Positions 10,740 to 21,860 of a stretch of 64,000 nt of DNA are shown piece after piece; the stretch's first letter is position 1; every line of letters begins with the position of its first letter. Location of the stretch: the NCBI GenBank assembly GCA_030035585.1, contig CM057481.1, forward strand, positions 56,925,128 through 56,989,127, read 5' to 3'. A program made the translations under genes and the position numbers. Origin of the DNA: Dugong dugon (taxonomy: Eukaryota > Chordata > Mammalia > Sirenia > Dugongidae). The notes beneath the pieces were generated by a model that saw only the letters and a list, made by a program, of their open reading frames with translations, was not told the DNA's origin and searched no databases.

Positions 10740-12784
10740 CTCTCTTTAAAAGGGGTTTTACCCTCTGTGAGGCAGAGCTAACAAGGCACCCTAGACAGAC
10801 ACATCATGCCGTCCTTCTGCAGCAAAGACCCGAAAAACTAAGTGAAACAGATATAAATGTCAATCCTAGAACCCTAAGCATCAAATGAAGGGATAAAGAT
10901 CAAACACCAAATGGAAGAAGAAACTGAAGGAAAACAGAGAATATGGAGAGATACAGAGTGGAAGTCCCTTGCCTACTAACAAGGAACAGCATCATCATCT
11001 TGGAACATATTGAACGACAACACCAGACAGGGAGTACAGGAAGGCAATTTCACGTATCTCCCAACAGGAGACAGACCACCCAGTAACCAGAAAAACACAC
11101 TTCCTCACCCCTCACCCTTCTGCCCTGTATACCACCTACACTCCTTCTTGACAGACCACACTGTGCTGCTAGGCTAGAGAGCCATCAGCCCGATGCCGCC
11201 CTGGATCTGCCCCACCCCCACCCCCACCCCCACCCCCACCCCCACCTGTTGGCTCCTGCGGCGCCATTTTTTTCTCCTTTATTCTTTGTCTTTCTACCTC
11301 CCACTGAGGTAGAAAATCTGAACAGACCCATAACAAGAGAAGAGATTGTAAAGGTAATAAAAAAAATCTCCCAACAAAAAAAGTCCTGACCCAGATGGCT
11401 TGACTGGAGAATTCTACCAAACATTCAGAAAAGAGTTCATACCACTACTACTCAAACTATTTCAGAGCATAGAAAAGGAAGAAATACTCCCTAATTAATT
11501 CTATGAAGCATAACTCTCATACCAAAGCCAGGCAAAGACACCTCAAAAAAAGAAAGATGCAAAAATTCTCAACAAATGCTAGCCAATAGAATTCAGCATC
11601 ATATCAAAAAAATAATACACCATGACCAAATGGGATTCATACTATGTATGAAGGGATGATTCAATGTTAGAAAATCAATCAACGCAATCTACCACATAAA
11701 GAGAACAAAAGAATCATATGATTATCTGAATTGGTGCAGAGAAGGCATTTGATAAAGTCCAAGACCCATTCCTGATAAAAATTCTCTATAAAATAGGAAT
11801 AGAAGGGAAATTCCTCAACATAATAAAGGGTATCTATTCAAAACCAATAGCCAACAACATTCTCAATGGAAAGAGCCTGGAAACATTCCCACTGAGAACA
11901 GGAACAAGACAAGGATGTCCTTTATCACCACTCCTATTTAACACTGTGCTGGAAGTCCTAGCTAGAGCAATAAGGCAAGAAAAAGAATTAAAGGGCATTC
12001 AAATTGGAAAGGAAGGCTGGAGACCATGGTCTGGGGAGACATCTAGGTCAACCGGCATAACATAGTTCATAAAGAAAATGTTCTACATTCTACTTTGGCT
12101 AGTAGCGTCTGGGGTCTTAAAAGCTTACAAGCGGCCATCTAAGATACATTTATTGGCCCCATTCTGTCAGGAGTAAAGGAGAATGACAAAAAAACAAAGA
12201 CACAAGGAAAATAATAGCCCAAAGAACTAAGGGACCACATGAACCACAGCCTCCACCAGCCTTATCCCAGAAGAACTAGATGGTGCCCAACTATCACCAC
12301 CAACCACTCTGACAGGAATCACAATAGGGGGTCCCAGAAAGAGGAGGAGAAAATGTAGAACAAAATTCAAATTCACAAAAACAAACCAGACTTACTGGTC
12401 TGACAGACACTGGAGGAACCCCCAAGACTATGGCCCTTGGACACCTTGCTAATGTAGAACTGAAACCAGTCCCAAAGTCTACCTTTCAACCAAAGATCAG
12501 ACAGGCCTATAAAACAAAGAGTAACACACATGAGGAACGTCCTTCTTAGTTCAATAAAGTATACCATACCAAATGGGCAACACCTGCCCAAAAGCAAAGA
12601 CGGTAGGTAAGGCAAGAAGGGACAGGAAAACTGGACAAATGGACACAGGGAATCTGTAATGTAAAGGGAAAGGGGGTGAGTGAAAGGGGATTGAAACCAA
12701 TGTCACAAATCAATTTGTATAAACTTTTGAATGAGAAACTAATTTGTGCCATAAATTTTCCCCTAAAACACAATTTAAAAAATG
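10740..12784 (+). mobile_element. Internally deleted L1 copy
   Basis: A probable 5' UTR (10740-11312, less certain) adjoins ORF2 sequence starting 'aatctgaacagacccataac' (11314). The ORF2 piece covers the RT finger and palm ('gggattcat', 'ggaacaagacaaggatgtcc') and stops near 12013, before the FADD motif. It joins straight to the L1 3' UTR ('ggagaccatggtctggggag'), which continues to an A-rich end at 12784. ORF1, the endonuclease, and everything after the RT palm are missing. Multiple stops show it is dead. No target-site duplication was found. Confidence 0.7.
11210..11246. repeat. (CCCCCA)n microsatellite
   Basis: About six CCCCCA units in tandem. The minus strand therefore has six consecutive runs of five Gs, a strong potential G-quadruplex. 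It lies in the presumed 5' UTR of the deleted L1. Confidence 0.9.
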
Positions 12785-13225
12785 ATGTTTTTGAAGAATT
12801 GTCAATACCGCAGGAATTTTCATTATAAAAAGTTCTTGAAAAGGCATGATATTAAAAAAAAAAGTTGTAATAAAATCCCTCTGCAATTAAAAATAATCCT
12901 AATTTGCCATTGGATTTTTATTGGAGAACTGTGAAAGGACGGACCCTCAGGTTGGGAATGTGATTTGACGTCACCATCATCCCAGAGTATCTCTCCCTCC
13001 CACACTTGCTGGACCAGTCAGCTCATGCTCACAACGGTTTGGTTGTGGGCTGCTGTGTTCACTCCAATGGCCAACAGAGTCATGCCAGTTCAGGGGTCCA
13101 GACCAAATGAAGCTAGGAAGGAATTCCATTTTCAGCAGAGAACTGAATGCCAGGGTTCAACATATGAATACTTATTATATTTGATAAGGAGCAGAGGAAA
13201 TGGTCTCTATCTCATGAAGTCCTAA
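12785..13225. other. Unique non-coding sequence
   Basis: Between the L1 tail and an L2 element. Nothing recognised; the short open frame at 12965-13225 has no known domain and no splice support. Confidence 0.4.
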
Positions 13226-13395
13226 TATTTCTCTCTTATTCATTCATTCAGTCAACAGATATTTATTGAGAGTGTACTCTGTGCCCTGTGATACATCAGA
13301 GACCAAAACTGATGAAAATATCTGCCCTTGTGGAACTTACATTCTAATGGGGAGAGGCAGACAATAAATTAATAAGTAAATGATACAGTACATTA

Positions 13396-13600
13396 AAAAA
13401 AAAAAAAAAAAACTGCTGCCATCGAGTGTATTCCAACTCATAGTGACCCTACAGGACAGAGAAGAACTGCCCCATAGGGTTTCCAAGACTGTAATCTTTA
13501 TGGAACCAGACCGCCACATCTTTCTCCCGGGAGTGGGTTTGAACCACTGACCTTTCGGTGCAGCCAAGCACTGTCACCACTGCACCACCATGGGTCCTTA
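13396..13600 (-). mobile_element. AfroSINE, antisense, with target-site duplication
   Basis: It shows 'ccctacaggacagagaagaactgcccc', 'gggtttccaag', the long-form insert 'gctgtaatctttatgg'-like segment, and the tRNA-derived end 'ccactgcaccacca'. It is flanked by 'aaatgatacagtacatta' (13378-13395) and 'aaatgatatagtacatta' (13617-13634), an 18-bp duplication with one mismatch. The left A-run is the reverse of the SINE tail. Confidence 0.9.
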
Positions 13601-14316
13601 AATATAATAAATAAATAAATGATATAGTACATTAAAAGGCAAGAAACGCTGTGGTAGAAAGTACAGCAGAGTAAGGACGATCTGGAGTGCTGGGCAGAGG
13701 TGAAATTAAAAGTAAATAAATAACGTGGCCAGAGGAGACATCACAGAGGAGGCAATACCTGAGCAGAGGCTAGAAGGGGGAGAGGATGTGTATCCGTCGA
13801 TATCTGGGGAAGAGCAAGCCAGGCAGAGAAAGAGCAAATAAACATAGAAATATGTTTGTCTTTGAGTGGACAGCAAAGAGGCCAATGTAGATAGAGGAGA
13901 CTGAGAAGCTGAGAGTAGCAAGAATCGTCACAAAGATAATGGGGTAACAGTTGAGGGACACATTGTGTGGGGCTCAGTATAAGGACTTTGACTCATACCC
14001 TGAGAGAAGCATGAAGCCACTGAGGATTTTCAGCAGATGAATGACAAGATCTGACTCACTTTTTAACCTTACCATTCTGCCTGCTACGTAGAGAATAACC
14101 ATAGGGGAGCAAAGGCGAAAGCCAGGGGCCCACCATGGACTTCCTTAATAATCCACCTCAGAGTAAATTAGTGGCATGGCCCAGGACAGCAGCAGTGGTC
14201 GCGGGGATAAATGGTTGGAGCCTGTATATATTCTGAAGTTAAAGGAGAAATAGCTTTGCTGACAGACTGAATGTGGATTCTGAGAGAAAGGAGTGAGTTG
14301 AGGGCAATTCCAAGGT

Positions 14317-14825
14317 GTTATTTTTTTTTTTTTTTGAACATTTTATTGTGGTTTAGGCGATAGTTTACAGAGCATATTACTTTCCCGTTCAACAGTTTAC
14401 ACACAGCTTGTTTCGTGACATTGGTTGTTATCCCTTCAATGTGTCAGCACTCTCCCCATTTCCTCCCTGAGATCGCTGTTTCCATTTTCCCAGCTTTCCT
14501 ACCCCTTCCTGCCCTCTGAATCCTGCCTTTGGACAAATACTGCCCTTTTGGTCTTGTGTAGCTGATTGTTCTGGGGAGCACGTTCCTCACGGGTATTATT
14601 GCTCATTTTGTAAGCCTGTCCATTGTTTGGCTGCACGGCAATCTCTGGAACTGGCTTCAGTTTCAAGTTTGAACGGTGTCTAAGGGCCATAGTCTTGGCT
14701 GTTCCACCAGTCTCTATGAGATCAGTAAATCCAATCTTTTTTATAAATTTGAATTTTGTTCTATATTTTTCTCCTGCTCCGTCCAGAACCCTCTATTGCG
14801 ATCCTGGACAGAGCGGTCAGTAGTG
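14317..14825 (-). mobile_element. 5'-truncated L1 (3' UTR only), antisense
   Basis: It starts with a T-run (14320-14335, the poly-A tail in reverse), then 'ttattgtggtttaggcgatag', 'gtgtcagcactctcccc' and 'ctctatgagatcagtaaatcc', the reverse of the afrotherian L1 3' UTR seen at 12015-12784. The target-site duplication 'attccaaggt' at 14307-14316 and 14826-14835 is exact. It inserted into the L2. Confidence 0.85.
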
Positions 14826-15169
14826 ATTCCAAGGTTTTCGATGTGAGGAATAGGTAGGATGGAGTTGCCACTGACTGAGATAAAAAAAAACCATGGGTAG
14901 AAGAGATTTTGGGCAAGAAGCGGATCAGAGACTCAATTTTACAATTAAAAGAATTTTGTCTAATCCAGAGAAAGGAATCATCCCCAATTTTATCATGCCC
15001 CAAAACAACATGGCCAAAGAATCTAAATTTAGAGTTAATCATTGACTTCTCTGACAGGGGATATTTTGAGGCAAATGACTTGTGCAATGAAAGCTTAGCT
15101 TAGATCATTGCTAAGGTAATTTCCAACCTCTTAGTTACTTAAATATAATTTAGTCGATTTTAATAGAGA

Positions 15170-15208
15170 GTGTGTATGTGCACGTGTGTGTGTGTACGCA
15201 TGTGTGTA
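15170..15208. repeat. (TG)n-rich microsatellite, imperfect
   Basis: An interrupted run of TG dinucleotides with CA and AC interruptions. Confidence 0.8.
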
Positions 15209-15269
15209 GCAAGGAGATGAGTAGGGAGAAAGACACAATGGGAAAAACTTTAATCCCAATCTAGGGAGT

Positions 15270-15442
15270 CCATTAAACTAAACCAAACCAAACCAAACTC
15301 ACTGCTGTCTTCTGACTCATAGCGACCCTACAGGACAGAGTAGAACTGCCCCATTGGGTTTCCAAGGAACAGCTGGTGGATTCAAACTGGCCGACCTTTT
15401 AGTTAGCAGCTGAGCTCCTAACCACTGCACCATCAGGGCTCC
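15270..15442 (-). mobile_element. AfroSINE, antisense
   Basis: It begins with four 'aaacc' units, then 'cttctgactcatagcgaccc', 'gggtttccaagg' and 'ctaaccactgcaccatcagg'. A weak duplication 'gagtcc' flanks it (15265-15270 and 15446-15451). Confidence 0.88.
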
Positions 15443-16711
15443 ACAGAGTCCTGTGAAGTCTTGACAAAATAATTGCTTCAGCCTCATTCCACCCCTAAGC
15501 GGTGGGAGGTCAAAAATTAATGCCAACTTCCAAAAAAAACCAAACCTGATACGTAAGCGCTGTCTTCCTGAACCACCCTTGGGAAAGCAGCACTTGCTAA
15601 ATGACATTCGTGACAGAGAAAGGTGTCAGATACAAGCTAGATAGAAGAGTCATGACATATACAAGCTTATCTCCCTATTTTTTCCTTCTCTTCCTTCAGC
15701 CTCACAATAGTGAATTATAGCTTTTCTGCTCTGCCTATCAACACAGATTTTCTCTAATTTAATAAGGAAAAACCCTGTTCATTAAGTAACTGCTCACAGG
15801 AAATCTAACTCTCCCTAAGACAACTCTTCTTCATCTGAGGTCACGATGCACTGAAAGTGCTTAATTAAAAGAAGGGGGAGAAGAATAACATTACCATACA
15901 CCCAGGGTTTGAAAATAAGTCATTTAGCACCTAAAATTGCAATGTTCTCTGCTATCACTGTTTTCCTAGCTTCGTTAATTTTTTCCTTCCAAAGTCAGCA
16001 TCCACTCTTACCAGCCTTTGTCTCCCGCTGTCATCAAAGCATTTACATGCAATAATCCCGGACAAATGGATGCATTTGATCCAGAACTGATTTCTCTGCC
16101 TGCCTACTAGAAACACACACATAGTTCTGGAAATGAAAATAAGAAGAATAGAAAAACACCTAGGATAATACAAAAGTATCACCCACTTATTGTACATGCC
16201 CTATAAAATTTCATCTAAAGCAAACAGCAGCATCCTAGATGGTGTAGTACTGGATGCTTTGATCTTTTACTCACAGGCGGCAATTCTTCTTAAAACTGGG
16301 AATCAGTTCACAGATCAGACTTACACAAGTGAGAGGTGAAGGGAGGGAAGAGAGAAAGTGAGCAAGCTAGAGCATCAGGCATTTGCTAGGGGAAGAGACT
16401 CAATGGAGAAAAGGACAGGAACTTCCACAACATGAAAGGTTTCCTTCACCTTCAACCAAATGAGGAGGTGGACCATGAAACATTCATTCATTCAAACGTC
16501 AGCTGGGTTAAAAAAAATCAAAGCAGATGATGGACATTGTTTTGTTTGTTGTTAATTTATTAACTAGATTATCTCCTTTTGCCTTCTTTATAGACTGAGT
16601 AATTGAAGTTCCTGGAATCTTGTCCAAATGCTGAAATAAGCTAAAATACCTAAACTTGGGTATCTAAGAATGGAAGAGTGCCGTAACAAAGGGAATATCA
16701 TTTCCTAACCA
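15443..16711. other. Unique non-coding sequence
   Basis: No gene seen. The segment about 15965-16070 has a diverged relative at 18614-18715 (see findings). Otherwise nothing recognised. Confidence 0.4.
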
Positions 16712-16922
16712 CTGAGGCTTGGTAGCATAAACAGTTAAGCTTTTGACTGCCAACTGAAAGGTCGGCGGTTTGAACTCACCCAGCGACTCTACAGGAGAAA
16801 GACCTGGTAAGGATTCGCTTTCATAATAACATTGCAGTCAAGAAAACTCTATGGGGCAGTTCTAATCTGTCACATGGGGTCTCTGTGAGTCGAATCAACT
16901 GAACGGCACCTAACAACAACAA
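16712..16922 (+). mobile_element. AfroSINE, sense, 'ACAACAACAA' tail type
   Basis: It has a tRNA-like head, a B-box 'ggtttgaactcacc', 'gggagaaagacctgg'-like centre, 'ctatggggcagttctaatctgtcacatgggg', and a tail 'gaacggcacctaac' followed by AAC units. The tail matches the RTE 3' end at 52588-52637. Confidence 0.88.
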
Positions 16923-16959
16923 GGCATTTAATGATAGTTATTAACGCTCTTCACTAAAG

Positions 16960-17312
16960 ATTTTCTGCTATCTGCTTTCTGGGCACACAGGAGGACTGCA
17001 TTTCATGGCCTTTGCCATTGGGTCAAGCCATATGACCAGGTATGGCCAATGAGTTGTGAGCAGAAGTGACCTGTGTCCCTTTCAAGCAAAAGCTAATGTG
17101 AGAACCTCCAAAACGCTCTTTTCCCTGCCCTGATAAACAGTGCTGTTTCTGGATGTGCTCTGGACTCTCGATTGAAGACAGCACAGAGCAGAGGCCCCAG
17201 GCAACCTTCACGAGCAGCAGTAGCATGATCAAGAAATAAATCTTCGTTGTCTTAAGCCACTGAGACTTGGGGGATGATTTGTTACCACAGTATCACATAG
17301 TCTATACTAACA
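16960..17312 (+). repeat. Ancient interspersed repeat, family not identified
   Basis: It contains 'ggccaatgagttgtgagcag' and ends 'aataaatcttcgttgtcttaagccactgag' then 'gatttgttaccacagtatcac'. The end aligns with 42375-42440, so it is a dispersed family, possibly an MLT1-like LTR. Confidence 0.5.
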
Positions 17313-17334
17313 TACCTTTATATCTATCTTAATA

Positions 17335-17873
17335 CAGGTTTCCCCCACTATCCGAAAGTAGAGCATTCCTATAAAACCTTTCATAAGCGGAAATGGTGTA
17401 AAGCAAAGAAGCAGTTACCGTTAATTTACATGGGAAAAATTTTGAGTGTTACCAGACCCAAAAAATAACCTACCAAATCATACCAAATAACACATAAAAC
17501 CCTTACAAGCTCTCTTAGGCTTTTCCGATACCTTAGGACACATCTTGCTAACGGGTGCACGAAATAAATTGAGATAAAGCACAGATGCTCACAGACACAG
17601 TTCAAAGCTACGGTGGTTTGGTGCTGAGATGCTGAGTGTAGTTCCCAGGGAAGGAGCTTGGCAACGCCACACTAGATGCTCAGGGTGCGCTCCCTCTTTC
17701 ACCTCAAGCTGTAAAACAAATGCTGAACGATATTTCTGCTTTTTGGATTTTTTTTTCATGAAAGTGAAAATCCTCTTCAGATTTCTTTCAGTTAGCAAAA
17801 GCAGGTACTAATGTAGGTCTTTCATAAAAATGAAGTGGCGTAAAATGAACTTTGAAAAAGTGGGGGATACCTG
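17335..17873. mobile_element. Pogo/Tigger-like non-autonomous DNA transposon (MITE)
   Basis: It begins 'caggtttcccccact' and ends with the inverted 'agtgggggatacctg'. It is flanked by TA on both sides (17333-17334 and 17874-17875), as for Tc1/mariner-class elements. At 539 bases it is far too short to carry a transposase, and no transposase-like frame was seen. The inner ends ('cttacgcttt'-like 'ggaaatggtgtaaagc' and 'gaagtggcgtaaaatg') are also inverted copies, so the inverted repeats extend about 60 bases. Confidence 0.75.
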
Positions 17874-17960
17874 TACTGCCCATCACATCTAAACTAATTG
17901 TACCGGTGGAGGCAGGGAGCTTCAGTATTGTAGCCATTAAGAGCACGGATCTGGAACCAG

Positions 17961-18175
17961 GTTAAAAACTAAACCAAACCTGTTGCTGTTGAGTTAATTC
18001 CAATTCATAGTGACCCCATGTGTTACAGAGTACAACTGTTTCAAAGGGTTTTCTTGGCTCTAACCTTTACGGTAGCAGATCTCCAGGCCTTTCTTCCAAG
18101 GCACCAATGGGTGGGCTCAAATCGCCAGCCTTTAGAGTAGCAGTCGAGCATAAACCATTTATGTTGCCCAGGAAC
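17961..18175 (-). mobile_element. AfroSINE, antisense, first insertion in MIR
   Basis: It carries 'aaaccaaacctgttgctgttgag', 'cagagtacaactgtttcaaaggg' and the long-form 'cttccaaggcacc' segment. The target-site duplication 'ctggaacca' is at 17951-17959 and 18176-18184. Confidence 0.88.
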
Positions 18176-18370
18176 CTGGAACCACATTACTCCAATTCCA
18201 ATCCTGGCTTTATCACTCACTAACTGTGCACTTTGGGCAAGTTATTTAACTTCTCTATGTCTTGTTTTCCTCATCGGTAAAAAAAAATAAATAAAAGTAG
18301 GTGCCTGACTGTGTGGTAAGTGTAAGGATTAATAAAATAATATAGAATCCTAGGACAGTGCCAGGTACAT

Positions 18371-18529
18371 AAAACCAAAATCAAACCAAACCCATTGCCG
18401 TGAAGTCAATTCCCACTCATAGTGATCCCATAGGAAGGGTAGAACTACCCCATAACAGTGGCTGGTGGGTTCCAACTGCTGACCTTTTGGTTAGCAGCCA
18501 TTGCTCTTAACCACCGCACCACCAGGGCT
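18371..18529 (-). mobile_element. AfroSINE, antisense, second insertion in MIR
   Basis: It carries 'caaacccattgccgtgaag', 'ggctggtgggttccaactgc' and 'ccgcaccaccagggctc'. It is flanked by the exact duplication 'ccaggtacat' (18361-18370 and 18530-18539). It is the short form that lacks the middle segment. Confidence 0.9.
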
Positions 18530-18600
18530 CCAGGTACATGGTGAGTATTTAATAAAAGTCCTAATTTAATGCGTGTATAAATCTTCAACACAATCTTGAG

Positions 18601-20069
18601 GCGGGGGTAAAAGGGCTAAATTCATTTTCTCTTGTGAAGTCAGTTTCCACTCTAATAAGTCTTTGCCTCTTGCTGTCTTCAAAGCATTTACATGCATTAG
18701 TCCATGACAAAAAAGATCTGTTTCCTAATCTTCTTTAGACGTTTCCAATGTATAATTCCTTTCTGCCTTCTGACCTTCATAATGCTGTTCTCTCTGCCTA
18801 GAATTCTTGCAGCCCAGCTCCATCCCTAACTCTTGGCATAGTCCATTCCTACTTCTTTAGGTCTTATTTGAAACATTATTTTTTTCACAGAAGCCTTTTT
18901 TTACCCAGATCTTAAACCTCTCCCCTCACCAAACAACCCCTTCAAGGAAGGAAGGAGGGATGGATAGATGGTCTTAAAGTTGCTCAAGGGGCATAGAGAG
19001 GAAGACAAAGATGTCTGTCATGCCAGGAACCTTGCTATGTTTACCAAACACTGGAGAGAAGACTACAAATACTGTGTGAAGTTTCCAACTCCAAATGAGC
19101 TCTTATGATGACAACCTTCCGGAATTAGCATTTTTATATTGCTTTCTGATGATGAATAATACCACACTCAGTAGAAAGAACTTTACACCAGATCTTATTC
19201 ACACAAACAAGTACATCAATACGGCTTTCTTTTTACAGTAACTATAAACTACTCTTACTTGTTTTCAATGATTTAATTAAATACAATTAACTCCAGTTTG
19301 TTCTGGCAACCTATTAATGTCACCATTGAATATAAACAGACTCATGAAAAGATTATAATTAATAAATCCTTTACACTACTTAAAATTACTCCAATGCTCT
19401 GCTTGCCAGAAATACTTAACAGCATTTTTGAAGTATGTTAATGAGGACAGTAAAAAAAAAAAAAAAAAAGAAGAAGATAATAAAGTTTTACCAAAGAACT
19501 CAGCAAGGCTATAAGGCTTTTGATCTCTTCAGTAGAGAGCTATTGCCTATTGGGTACAGTTCTTAGGAGACTCTGAAACACTAATTGCAATTTTATCATC
19601 ATCTTATAATATCTTTAATCCATGGTTCTAACTATACAGGCTATTCTTCAATACTAAGCTTAAATTCTCTAGAATCTTAAAACATAAAATACTGGTCATT
19701 GGCATCTCTTTTTTTCTTTTTTCCATTTTTTTCTAAGGCTCAAAATATTAGATGCCAGGCTACTTAGGCAATGCTTAATATACAAAGATAGTATTTTGTA
19801 TTCAGAGTAGAAAATATGCGGTACAGGTAGCTGAAATATACAAATAGTACTCTGGGAATTACCATTGTGCTTTTTTTTTTTTTTTTTAAATCAGTCTATA
19901 CCTGGGTTGTTTTTTTTTTTTTCTTTAGTGTTTGGGTCCTGTGATAAAGAGGTGATGGTTTCTATAAAACAATTCAATTAATGGAAAAAAAAAAAAACAA
20001 AAAAAAACAAGAACCTGAGGTAGTATGGATAAATGGTCTAGGATTTCAGTTGACTAATGTCTTTTTTTG
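18601..20069. other. Non-coding sequence with an L2 trace and homopolymer runs
   Basis: 'tctgccttctgaccttcataatgctgttctctctgcc' near 18765-18905 is a weak sense L2 fragment. A- or T-runs of 12 or more lie at about 19453, 19871, 19911 and 19985. Nothing else recognised. Confidence 0.4.
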
Positions 20070-20270
20070 AAGTCCCTAGGTGGTGCAAACAGTTAATATG
20101 CTCAAAAGATTGGAGGTTCAAGTCCGCCCAGAGGCATCTCAGAAGAAAGGTCTAGAGATCTCCTTCTGAAAAATCAGCCATTGAAAACTTTACTGGAGCA
20201 CAGTTCTACTCTGACACACATGAGGTCGCCATGAATTGGAATTAACTCAGCAGCAAATTGTTTTAGTGTC
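20070..20270 (+). mobile_element. AfroSINE, sense, diverged subfamily
   Basis: It has a head 'agtccctaggtggtgcaaac', B-box 'ggttcaagtccgcc', 'cttctgaaaaatcagccatt' and tail 'ggaattaactcagcagca'. It shares the 'cttctgaaaaatcagccatt' core with the copy at 24293 and, more weakly, with the tRNA-Gly SINE at 52650. Confidence 0.8.
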
Positions 20271-20744
20271 GCTTTTAATAGGGTTATAATCCAGTATCAG
20301 AGTCACAAAGCATCAATGCTGACTTTTGAAGTGATTGGTCAGATGTTTAAATTAATTAAGCAAACTTCCCTATTATTTTGGAATCATACAGACATCACTA
20401 AACTTCTTGATTAGGGCATCTTCATCAATAATTACATATACAACATGCTGTTGGAAGGAAGGATACTGTAAGTACTGACCTATTCATACTGACTTAGAAT
20501 TCATGGCTAACCATTACATATTCCAGAGTAGAAATTAGCCATAAAATCCTACCTTTTGCCAATACTGAGTACATGGACTTTTATTATTAGAAGACTCAGA
20601 TGTGATCATAAAGTGAGTCCAAGTTGTAAAATATCTATGTGCATATTTTTATACAATCAAATAATATAGGTGTATGTGTTAGCAGTCCATATATCCCATC
20701 TTTGCTCTGACATTCATATATTTACATAACAATATAACGAGATA

Positions 20745-20960
20745 CCACATGCTCTATACCATGGCAGGTAAAGAGCAGACATTATCTCTATTTCTTACTC
20801 AAGCCTGCAAGGTGGAGATTTTGTAAACAGGAATCCCCATTTTATGGGTGAGTCAGGGAGAATCACACTGACATGCTCACACTTACAGCTAATATGAGTA
20901 ATAACCGATAGAACTGAGACGTGAACTGGTTTATCTAGTACACAGAGCTGCCACTATCCC
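20745..20960 (-). mobile_element. MIR SINE, antisense
   Basis: 'ccccattttatgggtgagtcagg' followed by 'actgagacgtgaactgg' is the reverse of the MIR core and head. Diverged. Confidence 0.6.
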
Positions 20961-21359
20961 TATGGGCTCCTGAGGCCAAAAGTCACCACTGGTAAAGACA
21001 GTGAGGTCAGGTACAAGACCTGCAAGCAAATCAAATCTTCCCCCGTTCCCAAAAATGTATGCAGATGTTACCCTTAAAGGGTACATGCCGTGTTCCAGGA
21101 ATCATTCTAAGTACTTTGTAAGTATTAACTTGCTTAATCATTATTTTTGAATCAATAATATGACCCACCTTCAATGGGGAACTGAATTCCATAAAAGAAC
21201 AGCCTAGACCAGGAATGACCAATATATTTCATCTAAGAATTAAACAGGAAGTCCCAGTAAAGCACGTAGCACAGTATGGGGCATGTAGCAGGTGCTAGAT
21301 GATGATTATTCTCACGGTCATTGTGGTTGCTTTTGTTAAATCAGTCTTATCCAATAACT

Positions 21360-21860
21360 GAGTGATTGAGGTACTTTATTTAAAATGATTCAGAGGGTGA
21401 ATCTGGGTTAACCTACGAAGAGTGCTGTAATCGATTAGCAATGTCTTTAATGGTATGATCATAGGAAGTACGGAGTGTGTGTCAGAAATTCGCCATCGCT
21501 GGCCATGGGCTATTTTTAGAATAGGGGAAGGGATTTATTTTAATGATAAGAGGAATTTGAAAGTGAGATTTCGGGTCTGATTATCTAAGCCATTTCTACC
21601 TAACGCGTTATTCGGCTATGGGTCTAGAAAGTTTTATTTGAAAGACAGCACATTTCATATTTTAACAAAAAGACGACACTGCTGCAAATAATCAACCCAT
21701 TTACAGAAAGGTCAGCCCGCTTTATAACATCCTAGACAATTTATAAAGTCTCGACATGATAAATGCCAAAAAATCTTATCAAAACGTTAAATTGCAGTTG
21801 GAGAGAATTCTTTTCCAATGTGAATGATTTATAACTTCATTTTAAATAAAACAGAAAATC
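21360..21860. promoter_or_regulatory. Candidate conserved non-coding element
   Basis: This stretch is free of repeats, AT-rich, yet keeps many CpG-containing words ('attcgccatcgctgg', 'taacgcgttattcgg'). It contains the palindrome 'taatcgatta' (21428-21437), the paired-homeodomain dimer site, and 'ctatttttag' (21510-21519), a perfect MEF2 site. This is an inference: conservation cannot be measured from one sequence. Confidence 0.4.

Larger units (their letters stand above)
13226..14960 (-). mobile_element. L2 LINE 3' part, interrupted twice
   Basis: It starts with the L2 3' end in reverse ('ttcattcattcagtcaacagatatttattgag'). It continues through 'ggaacttacattctaatgggga', 'gcagatgaatgacaagatctgact' and 'aggatggagttgcca' (about 14858), all in L2 order. 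It is broken by an AfroSINE (13396-13600) and an L1 3' end (14317-14825). The far boundary is uncertain. Confidence 0.75.
17925..18600 (+). mobile_element. MIR SINE split by two AfroSINEs
   Basis: MIR pieces are at about 17925-17960 ('agccattaagagcacggat'), 18176-18370 ('ctcactaactgtgcactttgggcaagtt', 'tcctcatcggtaaaa') and 18530-18590. Removing the two SINEs and one copy of each duplication restores one MIR. Confidence 0.85.
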
